This document shows positions 1 through 4,800 of a stretch of DNA of 6,507 nt, one piece after another. The DNA is from Haloarculaceae archaeon (lineage in GTDB: Archaea; Halobacteriota; Halobacteria; Halobacteriales; Haloarculaceae): positions 1-6,507 of the forward strand of contig JAHENO010000060.1 of the NCBI GenBank assembly GCA_018609945.1, in the 5' to 3' direction. The position numbers and the translations under genes were made by a program. Under the pieces are notes generated by a model. The model did not search any database and was not told where the DNA came from. It worked only from the letters and a program-made list of their open reading frames with translations. Each line of letters starts with the position of its first letter. Within the stretch, counting starts at the first letter, position 1.

Positions 1-42
1 AACACCCGCAAACCGACGCGGTGGGACGCGAGCTACCTGTAA
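1..42 (+). CDS. Possible 3' end of an upstream gene (partial)
   Basis: Read from base 1, the frame gives 13 sense codons (NTRKPTRWDASYL) and then TAA at 40-42. Twelve of the 13 codons end in G or C, as in the real genes of this window, and the other two frames lack that bias. This suggests, without proving it, the C-terminus of a protein that begins outside the window. The stop lies 36 nt before the start of the CBS-domain gene, and that gene's TATA-like box falls in the gap. The peptide is too short to assign to a family. Confidence 0.4.
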   Translation, partial: NTRKPTRWDASYL

Positions 43-49
43 GCCAACG

Positions 50-57
50 CTTAGTAT
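50..57 (+). promoter_or_regulatory. Putative TATA box of the CBS-domain gene
   Basis: CTTAGTAT is the most T/A-rich stretch upstream of the CBS gene and is centred about 26 nt before its ATG. In haloarchaea that spacing puts the transcription start at or next to the A of the ATG, which predicts a leaderless mRNA. No Shine-Dalgarno-like sequence lies before the start. The call rests on position and composition only. Confidence 0.4.
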
Positions 58-78
58 CCCTTCCGACGATCAGCAACC

Positions 79-465
79 ATGAGCAACCAGACTGCCAGTG
101 CGGTGATGACCTCGCCGTTCGTGACCGTCAACCCCGAAGACTCGATTACCGACGCCGCAAAGACGATGCGCGACGCCACCATCGGCTCGGTGATGGTCGT
201 CGACGACGCCAACCGACCGGAGGGCATCCTCACGCGTTCGGATTTCGTCGACTTCGTCGCCGACGAGGAGAACCTCGCTGCCGACGATATTCCGCCGACG
301 GCGGAGGTGATGGCCACCGACATCGTCTCCGTCTCGCCGGACACGCCACTCCCGGAAGTCGCCGAGGTGATGCAGGAACACGCCATCCACCACCTGCCGG
401 TCGTCTCCGGGTCCGGACAGGTCGTCGGCATCGTCACCACGACCGATCTCGCCAACGCCGAGTGA
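79..465 (+). CDS. Stand-alone two-CBS-domain protein (Bateman module)
   Basis: This 128-residue protein consists almost entirely of two tandem CBS domains, at about residues 7-58 and 76-127. Each ends in the typical strand-turn signature: GILTRSDF with Thr52 and Asp55, and GIVTTTDL with Thr120 and Asp123. In this family the Thr/Ser and Asp of that signature usually contact the ribose and phosphates of a bound adenine nucleotide such as AMP, ATP or SAM. No enzyme, transporter or DNA-binding domain is fused to it, and there is no signal peptide or membrane segment, so it is probably a soluble ligand-sensing protein acting on an unidentified partner. Short Bateman proteins of this kind are common in haloarchaea. 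The ATG at 79 is preferred because it lies about 26 nt from a TATA-like box and starts directly before the first CBS domain. The gene converges on the hydroxyproline dehydratase gene with a 26-nt gap. Family is secure; ligand and partner are unknown. Confidence 0.93.
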   Translation: MSNQTASAVMTSPFVTVNPEDSITDAAKTMRDATIGSVMVVDDANRPEGILTRSDFVDFVADEENLAADDIPPTAEVMATDIVSVSPDTPLPEVAEVMQEHAIHHLPVVSGSGQVVGIVTTTDLANAE

Positions 466-491
466 CACCCGCCGCGAGGCCGTGACCGACC

Positions 492-1523
492 CTACCGGAG
501 CAGGAACCCGTCCCCGAGCGGGTCGTCGGGGTCGACGAGGAATTCAGAGCGCCCGACGATGTGGGCGTCGCCGGTGACCCGCGGGACCACGGCGTCGTAC
601 TCCCCGACGGTGGTGCGCTCCTCGAAGCGGCCGGTGAACGTCGACCCGACGATACTCTCGACGACGAACGCCTCGCCGGGCGCCAGGTCGCCCGCTGCCG
701 CCCGGAGTGCGACGCGCCCGGAGACGCCGGTGCCGGTGGGACTGCGGTCGACTTCGCCGTCCGCGAAGACGCAGACGTTCCGCGAGTCCCCGGTCGCGTC
801 CGAGGGGTCTCCGCAGATGATCGTCCCGTACAGGAATCCGAGGTCGTCTTCGTGGGGATGGGCGATGTCGCGTGTCGCCGCGACCCGTGCCTTGACCGCT
901 CGGCCGACCCGAACGAGGTCGTCCATCGTCGCGTCCGCGAGGTCGAGGCCCACGTCGCCGGCGTCACAGTACGCGTAGAAGGCGCCGCCGAACGCGAGGT
1001 CGTAGGGCACCTCGCCGAGGTCGGGCACGTCGACGGCGCAGTCGGTCTCGACGACGAACGAGGGGACGTTCTCGAAGGTGACCGACCCGGGGGAGCCGTC
1101 CGGTGCTGTCTCGACGTCGGCGGTGACGAACCCCGCGGGAGTGTCCATCCCGATGGTGGTGACAGGGGGCGTCGGCTCGACGAAGCCCGTCTCGACGGCG
1201 ACGCGACCGAGGGCGATGACGCCGTGGCCACACATCGTCGAGTAGCCGTCGTTGTGCAGGAAGAGGACGCCAAAATCGGCCGACTCGGAGACGGGATCGG
1301 TCAGGACTGCCCCGTACATGTCGGCGTGACCCCGGGGTTCCCACAGCAGCGCAGTCCGGTACGTATCGAGGTGTTCGCGCATGTACCGGCGGCGGTCGAG
1401 GATGGTCTCGCCGTCGAGGTCCGGCAGCCCGCCAGTGACGATCCGGAGGGGTTCGCCGCCTGCGTGGGCGTCGAGGGTCGTGAGCCGCTCCCAGTCGGCG
1501 GGTGGAGTCCAGTCGACGTCCAT
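492..1523 (-). CDS. Proline racemase superfamily; probable trans-3-hydroxy-L-proline dehydratase
   Basis: The 343-residue product has the full length and landmarks of the proline racemase / hydroxyproline epimerase superfamily. These are DAHAGGEPLRIV (18-29), RRRYMREHLD (44-53), EPRGHADMYGAV (62-73), FLHNDGYSTMCGHGVIALGR (88-107), the FGGAFYAY region (178-185) and VDRSPTGTGVSGR (258-270). Racemases and 4-hydroxyproline 2-epimerases use two cysteines. Here the first is present (Cys98) but the second is Thr263. The Cys/Thr arrangement is characteristic of trans-3-hydroxy-L-proline dehydratase, which forms 1-pyrroline-2-carboxylate, and the sequence as I recall it closely resembles the human enzyme L3HYPDH. 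It is a cytosolic enzyme of amino acid catabolism. Its ATG overlaps the TGA of the upstream membrane-protein gene by one base (TGATG), implying translational coupling. No pyrroline-2-carboxylate reductase, which would complete the route to proline, is in the window. Family is certain; the substrate is inferred. Confidence 0.9.
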   Translation of the reverse strand: MDVDWTPPADWERLTTLDAHAGGEPLRIVTGGLPDLDGETILDRRRYMREHLDTYRTALLWEPRGHADMYGAVLTDPVSESADFGVLFLHNDGYSTMCGHGVIALGRVAVETGFVEPTPPVTTIGMDTPAGFVTADVETAPDGSPGSVTFENVPSFVVETDCAVDVPDLGEVPYDLAFGGAFYAYCDAGDVGLDLADATMDDLVRVGRAVKARVAATRDIAHPHEDDLGFLYGTIICGDPSDATGDSRNVCVFADGEVDRSPTGTGVSGRVALRAAAGDLAPGEAFVVESIVGSTFTGRFEERTTVGEYDAVVPRVTGDAHIVGRSEFLVDPDDPLGDGFLLR

Positions 1524-1981
1524 CAGATGATGGCGCTGACGGGCCCTTCGACGAGGAAGAACACTGCCTGAAAGGCGGCGTAGGCGAGCACGAGCATGCC
1601 GGCAGTGATCGCGCCCTTGGGCCGGTCGAGAGGGATGTCCCGCCGGGCCTCGACCTTGCGGGCCTCGAACTCGAAGAAGTCCGCGAGGAACAGGCCGAGC
1701 ACCAGCACCGACAGGACCATCCCGGGGTGGTGGTCGACGGTCATGTAGTAGAAGGCCCCGAGGACGAGCACGACGTTCAGGACCTCGTGTGGGAGAAAGC
1801 GGGTGATCGCCTCGGCGCCCTCTTCGGCCTGGCTGCGGTGACGGTCGTGTGCGACCTTGCGCGTGGCGAAGTTCGCCAGCACCAGCACCAGGATGAGCGC
1901 CTCGATGAGGATGACGTCACCGACCCCCAGTTCCATCGCGAGGACGCCATCGACGGGCCCGAAGATGTTGGCGTCTGCCAT
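1523..1981 (-). CDS. Four-helix membrane protein of unknown function
   Basis: The 152-residue product is an integral membrane protein with four predicted hydrophobic helices, at about residues 18-39, 66-83, 86-105 and 124-146. The loop after helix 1 (RKVAHDRHRSQAEEGAE, 41-57) and the segment after helix 3 (FFEFEARKVEARRDIPLDRPKG, 102-123) are highly charged and are the most distinctive parts. A Met-Thr-Val-Asp-His-His-Pro stretch (80-86) links helices 2 and 3. I recall similar haloarchaeal proteins catalogued as DUF7313, but this is unverified and gives no function. The gene starts 24 nt after the stop of the NAD-kinase-like gene and ends in a one-base overlap with the hydroxyproline dehydratase gene. 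A role in uptake or membrane association linked to that enzyme is possible, but nothing in the protein shows it, and four short helices are few for a classical transporter. The coding call is strong; the role is unknown. Confidence 0.85.
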   Translation of the reverse strand: MADANIFGPVDGVLAMELGVGDVILIEALILVLVLANFATRKVAHDRHRSQAEEGAEAITRFLPHEVLNVVLVLGAFYYMTVDHHPGMVLSVLVLGLFLADFFEFEARKVEARRDIPLDRPKGAITAGMLVLAYAAFQAVFFLVEGPVSAII

Positions 1982-2005
1982 ACCCGAGTGTCCGACCCAC
2001 CCACA

Positions 2006-2776
2006 TTAGAGTTTTTCCAATTCCGCCTCGGGGTGACCGAACGGTGAAAGCCCCTCGGGCACCCGGACGATGTCGACGCGGTCGGTCGGCGCGAGCCGAA
2101 CGGGGTCCCCGACGGGGGCATCCCCGACCGAGCGCTCGTCGGCCAGCACCTCCACGGCCGCCTCGTCGCGTTCCACGGTGAGAGAGGCGTCGAGTGGAAC
2201 CACCCAGTGATCGAGCGACGTGGCAAAGGGCGCCACTGGAACCACGACGAGGACATCGAGGCCGGGAGCCACGACGGGGCCGCCGGCACTTCGGGTGTAG
2301 CCGGGCGAACCGGCCGGCGTCGACGCGACGACGCCGTCGGCGCGAAAGCGGGCGACGTGGTCGCCGTCCGCGCGGACGGTGTACTCGGAGATGTCGGCCG
2401 GCTCGGCCGTCACGAGCATCGCGTCGAAAAAGGCAGTGGTCCGCTCGCCGGCCCACTCGATGCCGAGCAGTGGGTGGCCCTCGAAGGTCAAGTCGCCGGT
2501 CGCCAATCGCTCGCCGACCCCGGCGAGGGCCTCGCGCGGTACCGACCGGACGCCGCGGCCGGCCTCGACCGGCAGTATCGGTACTGGCGGCGTCCGGCGG
2601 GCGAGGTCCAGCAGCGTCCCCTCTCCGACGGCGACGAGCACCGCCGGGTCGGCCGCGAGCACTGACTCTGCGTTGCCCGAAACGATCCGGAGGCCGGCCG
2701 CCGAGAGGGGGGCGGCCACGCCGTCCGCGTCGCCGACGACGCCGACCGTCCGTGCCTCGTCACCCGCCTCGTCCAT
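2006..2776 (-). CDS. Divergent NAD kinase-fold (ATP-NAD kinase family) protein
   Basis: From the ATG at 2776 the product has 256 residues. The second half carries the family signature ADGVVASTPAGSPGYTRSAG (residues 146-165) followed by GPVVAPGLDVLVVVPVAPFA, closely matching the DG-STPTGSTAYS-SAGGPI region of NAD kinases. The first half has the nucleotide-binding-like VGVVGD (11-16). The diagnostic GGDGT loop reads VGEGT (50-54), so its Asp is Glu, and the conserved Asn-Glu pair further on is replaced by Asp-Ala (118-119, in FFDAML). NAD phosphorylation is therefore uncertain; it may be a paralogue with another substrate or with a regulatory role. An in-frame ATG at 2794 would add six residues (MAPPSG). 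The 2776 start is preferred because a T5 tract at 2801-2805 lies 27 nt upstream, the spacing of a leaderless haloarchaeal promoter. It is the first gene of a minus-strand run, 24 nt ahead of the membrane-protein gene, and is divergent from the peptidase. Confidence 0.82.
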   Translation of the reverse strand: MDEAGDEARTVGVVGDADGVAAPLSAAGLRIVSGNAESVLAADPAVLVAVGEGTLLDLARRTPPVPILPVEAGRGVRSVPREALAGVGERLATGDLTFEGHPLLGIEWAGERTTAFFDAMLVTAEPADISEYTVRADGDHVARFRADGVVASTPAGSPGYTRSAGGPVVAPGLDVLVVVPVAPFATSLDHWVVPLDASLTVERDEAAVEVLADERSVGDAPVGDPVRLAPTDRVDIVRVPEGLSPFGHPEAELEKL

Positions 2777-2800
2777 ACCCGACGGTGGCGCCATGCGGGC

Positions 2801-2805
2801 AAAAA
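2801..2805 (-). promoter_or_regulatory. Putative TATA element of the NAD-kinase-like gene
   Basis: On the minus strand the sequence reads GAGCCTTTTTGCCC, with the T5 core centred 27 nt before the ATG at 2776 but only 9 nt before the alternative ATG at 2794. The spacing fits a leaderless transcript and is the main argument for the shorter start. The motif is weak, being a T-run rather than TTTATA. Confidence 0.35.
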
Positions 2806-2855
2806 GGCTCCGTCACCGCGCGCACTCGGAGTCCAGCGAGCCGTCCACGCCAGGC

Positions 2856-2859
2856 TTTT
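2856..2859 (+). promoter_or_regulatory. Putative TATA element of the M28 peptidase gene
   Basis: A TTTT core within AGGCTTTTGTCG lies about 28 nt upstream of the ATG at 2885, the expected distance for leaderless initiation. It would fall at the very start of the reading frame if translation began at the upstream TTG (2858), which argues against that earlier start. It sits about 50 bp from the oppositely directed T5 element, so the two promoters form a compact divergent unit. Confidence 0.35.
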
Positions 2860-2884
2860 GTCGCCGCCACGCCCGACTCGATCC

Positions 2885-4186
2885 ATGACGGACTGGATCG
2901 GCGAGACGTTCACGAGCGACGCCGGCTGGGATCACCTCGAAACCCTGGTCGACATCGGCAACCGGATGGCCGGAAGCGACGGCGAGCGCCGGGCCGCCGA
3001 GGCCACCCGGGACGCTTTCGAGGCCGCAGGCGCCCGCGAGGCGGGCATCGAGCCGTTCGACATCCCGGGGTGGACGCGGGGGTCCGCTGCTGTCCGGGCC
3101 GGCGGCACGGAACAGGACTGTATCGCCCTGCCACGGAGTCCCGCCGGGAGCGTCACGGGCGAACTCGTCGACATCGGGCACGGCCTGCCGGAGGATTTCG
3201 AGGCGGACCTGGAGGGGTGTGTCGTCGTGGCCGCCAGCGACGTCCCGGACTGGTACGACCGGTTCATCCACCGCCGCGAGAAGTACTACCGCGCCGTCGA
3301 GGCCGGCGCGGCCGCGTTCGTCTTCCGCAACCACGTCGAGGGCTGTCTCGCGCCGACGGGCAGCGTGGGCACTCCGGACGCTCCGATCGGCGCACTCCCG
3401 GCGGTTGGCGTCTCGAAGGAAGTCGGCACCCGTCTCGCCCGTCGCTTCGAGGGCGAGGACGTGACCGTCGAGGTCGACGCCGAGTCCGGCCCGGCGACCA
3501 GCGGGAACGTCCACGCCGACCTGGGGCCCGAGACCGACGAGGCGGTGCTGGTGACCAGTCACGTCGACGCCCACGACATCGCCGAGGGGGCCGGCGACAA
3601 CGGCGCCGGGACGGCCACCGTCGTCGAGGTCGCGAACGCGCTGGCCGCCCGCGAGAACGAACTGGAGACGCGGGTTCACCTGATCGCATTCGGCGCCGAG
3701 GAGGTCGGGCTCTGTGGGTCCGAGCACGACAGCGACCGTCGCGATCCGAACACCGTGGCGGCGGTCGTGAACAACGACGGCGTGGTCCGCGGGCGGACGC
3801 TGAAGTGCTACACGCACGGGTTCGACGGACTCGAAACCGCGGCGGCGGCGGTCGCCGACCGGTTCGACCATCCGGTGGCGACGACGCCCCGGCTTGGCCC
3901 CCACAGCGACCACTGGCCGTACGTCCAGCGCGGCCTGCCGGGCTGTCACGTCACCAGCGAGACCGGCAGCCAGGACCGGGGCTGGGGTCACACCCGCGCC
4001 GACACGCTCGACAAACTCGACCCCAGGAATCTCCGCGAGCAGGCGATCCTGCTTACCGAACTCGTCGTGCGTCTCGCCCGCGAGGACGTGACTGTCGACC
4101 CCCGTGACCCCGAAGCGATTGCCGACCAACTGGAGGCCGAAAACCTCGCCGAGGGCATGAAGATCACCGGCGATTGGCCGTACTGA
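2885..4186 (+). CDS. M28 family zinc peptidase with PA-like insertion
   Basis: The 433-residue product is a two-zinc aminopeptidase-type M28 protein with all expected active-site residues. His226 and Asp228 are in SHVDAHD, bridging Asp238 is in GAGDNGAG, the base Glu272 and ligand Glu273 are in FGAEEVGL, Asp298 is in NNDGV and His369 is in WGHTRADTLDKL. Residues about 90-200 form a PA-like domain (GCVVVAAS, AGAAAFVFRN, LPAVGVSKE) inserted before the catalytic core, as in many M28 members. There is no signal peptide, lipobox or membrane helix, so the enzyme is probably cytosolic and trims N-terminal residues from peptides; the exact specificity cannot be read. The ATG at 2885 is preferred over an in-frame TTG nine codons earlier, because the TTTT promoter element overlaps that TTG. 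The gene appears monocistronic, divergent from the NAD-kinase-like gene and followed by a T6 tract. Confidence 0.95.
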   Translation: MTDWIGETFTSDAGWDHLETLVDIGNRMAGSDGERRAAEATRDAFEAAGAREAGIEPFDIPGWTRGSAAVRAGGTEQDCIALPRSPAGSVTGELVDIGHGLPEDFEADLEGCVVVAASDVPDWYDRFIHRREKYYRAVEAGAAAFVFRNHVEGCLAPTGSVGTPDAPIGALPAVGVSKEVGTRLARRFEGEDVTVEVDAESGPATSGNVHADLGPETDEAVLVTSHVDAHDIAEGAGDNGAGTATVVEVANALAARENELETRVHLIAFGAEEVGLCGSEHDSDRRDPNTVAAVVNNDGVVRGRTLKCYTHGFDGLETAAAAVADRFDHPVATTPRLGPHSDHWPYVQRGLPGCHVTSETGSQDRGWGHTRADTLDKLDPRNLREQAILLTELVVRLAREDVTVDPRDPEAIADQLEAENLAEGMKITGDWPY

Positions 4187-4242
4187 GGCTGGCAGGACCG
4201 AACTGCTGTCATCCCTCCGACGGGAACGTATCGACTGGAGAG

Positions 4243-4248
4243 TTTTTT
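4243..4248 (+). terminator. Oligo-T tract, probable terminator of the peptidase gene
   Basis: A run of six T (GGAGAGTTTTTTGTGAC) begins 56 nt after the stop of the M28 peptidase. Archaeal RNA polymerase terminates at U-rich stretches without needing a strong hairpin, and runs of six T are rare in this GC-rich sequence. The tract also sits just upstream of the next gene's promoter, which fits separate transcription of the two. Confidence 0.45.
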
Positions 4249-4264
4249 GTGACACCGTCCAAAC

Positions 4265-4272
4265 TTATAATT
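4265..4272 (+). promoter_or_regulatory. TATA box of the HalOD1-type gene
   Basis: TTATAATT, within AAACTTATAATTACC, is one of the clearest archaeal TATA boxes in the window. It is centred about 42 nt before the ATG at 4311, so transcription should begin near 4294-4296 and leave a leader of roughly 15-17 nt. That leader contains a C7 run and no obvious Shine-Dalgarno sequence. This promoter differs from the others here, which predict essentially leaderless transcripts. Confidence 0.6.
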
Positions 4273-4310
4273 ACCTGGCAACCAAACAATATCTACAGAG
4301 TCCCCCCCAC

Positions 4311-4574
4311 ATGACCGACTCAGTCTCGCTCTCCATCGTCGAGGCACTCGCCGACGCCGAGGGTGTCGAGGCCGGAGACCTCGGCTACACACTGGAAGCG
4401 CACATCGACACGGACGCCCTGGCGCAGCTGGCATCCCACGGCTCCGCCTCGTGGACGCTCTCGTTCGAGGTGCCCGACCACGAGGTGACCGTCGAGAGCG
4501 ACGGCCGGATTCTGGTCGACGGGCAGGAAAGAAGTACCTGGACCAGGTCTCACACCTCCGTCATCAATTCGTAA
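4311..4574 (+). CDS. HalOD1-type haloarchaeal output domain protein
   Basis: The 87-residue acidic product matches the small haloarchaeal HalOD1 domain. An N-terminal helix resembles the usual S-SIVEALADAEGV pattern (5-19). Next comes GDLGYTLEAHIDTDALAQL (22-40), equivalent to the common 'L-PPL---IDPDALD-L' segment. It closes with a strand pair, WTLSFEVPDHEVTVESDGRI (48-67). The domain occurs alone or fused to signalling modules in haloarchaea and is proposed to be an output domain; no biochemical activity is established to my knowledge. The last 17 residues (after ILVDG) are Ser/Thr-rich and not acidic, unlike the rest, so this may be a tail altered by sequence change at the 3' end. The gene has its own strong TATA box. 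It converges on the DICT/DUF7344 operon, so a signalling link is plausible but unproven. There is no membrane segment. Confidence 0.8.
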   Translation: MTDSVSLSIVEALADAEGVEAGDLGYTLEAHIDTDALAQLASHGSASWTLSFEVPDHEVTVESDGRILVDGQERSTWTRSHTSVINS

Positions 4575-4584
4575 CGAACACACA

Positions 4585-4607
4585 GTGCCCGGACCTCTCC
4601 CGGGCGC
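4585..4607 (+). terminator. Hairpin just after the HalOD1 gene
   Basis: GTGCCCGG (4585-4592) can pair with CCGGGCGC (4600-4607), with one G-U pair, around a 7-nt loop, beginning 11 nt after the stop codon. It could stabilise or end the HalOD1 transcript. No T-run follows, so it is not a textbook terminator and could be incidental in GC-rich DNA. Confidence 0.3.
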
Positions 4608-4646
4608 CAGTGAAACCGGACATCGTGACCCACTGTCGGAATGTAC

Positions 4647-4661
4647 GCCGCCTGAGAGTGT
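4647..4661 (+). repeat. 15-base direct repeat, copy 1
   Basis: GCCGCCTGAGAGTGT matches copy 2 (start 30 nt further on) at 14 of 15 bases and copy 3 (inside the DICT gene 3' end) at 12 of 15. It lies in the convergent intergenic gap. Confidence 0.5.
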
Positions 4662-4676
4662 GTCGGAACTCACCAT

Positions 4677-4691
4677 GCCGCCCGAGAGTGT
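4677..4691 (+). repeat. 15-base direct repeat, copy 2
   Basis: GCCGCCCGAGAGTGT is separated from copy 1 by a start-to-start distance of exactly 30 nt. Read on the minus strand, copies 2 and 1 share one frame and give TLSGGMVSSD followed by TLSGGVHSD. The repeat unit is therefore longer than 15 bases, with TTCCGACA also shared. Confidence 0.5.
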
Positions 4692-4731
4692 CACGACAGC
4701 ATGGCTTCTGTCACGCTTCCTCGTCTGATAA

Positions 4732-4800
4732 TGACTGCTGTAGTTCAGTACCGATCGACCGCACCCGTGCGGTCGACCTGGAAAATAGCGACAGCAGTCA
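4732..4800. repeat. 69-nt nested inverted repeat (cruciform or RNA hairpin)
   Basis: Two perfect 10-base inverted repeats are nested and almost concentric. The outer arms are TGACTGCTGT (4732-4741) and ACAGCAGTCA (4791-4800). The inner arms are TCGACCGCAC (4755-4764) and GTGCGGTCGA (4767-4776), around a 2-base centre. Between them TTCAG (4744-4748) can pair with CTGGAA (4778-4783) with a bulged G. On the minus strand the outer arm begins exactly with the TGA stop of the DICT gene, and TTTT (4785-4782) follows before the inner stem. It could be a shared bidirectional 3' structure or terminator for the convergent HalOD1 and DICT transcripts. It could also be a protein-binding palindrome or a small element remnant; no target-site duplication is visible. 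The pairing is directly visible; the function is inferred. Confidence 0.6.

Noticed and set aside
561..1571. Long plus-strand frame opposite the hydroxyproline dehydratase
   Set aside because: The minus-strand protein matches its superfamily end to end, and the plus-strand translation has no recognisable domain.
2194..4107. Very long open frame on the plus strand over the kinase-like and peptidase genes
   Set aside because: Its translation is Arg/Pro/Gly-rich with no recognisable motif and overlaps two well-supported genes. Such frames are a by-product of high GC and third-position bias.
2813..4255. 480-codon antisense frame opposite the M28 peptidase
   Set aside because: The plus-strand frame holds all M28 metal ligands and a PA-like domain. 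The antisense product has no motif and is the usual mirror frame of GC-rich genes.
4732..4800. Nested inverted repeat as terminal repeats of a MITE or IS remnant
   Set aside because: No target-site duplication flanks the outer arms, no transposase fragment is visible, and the right arm overlaps the DICT stop codon. The idea is kept only as a minor alternative.
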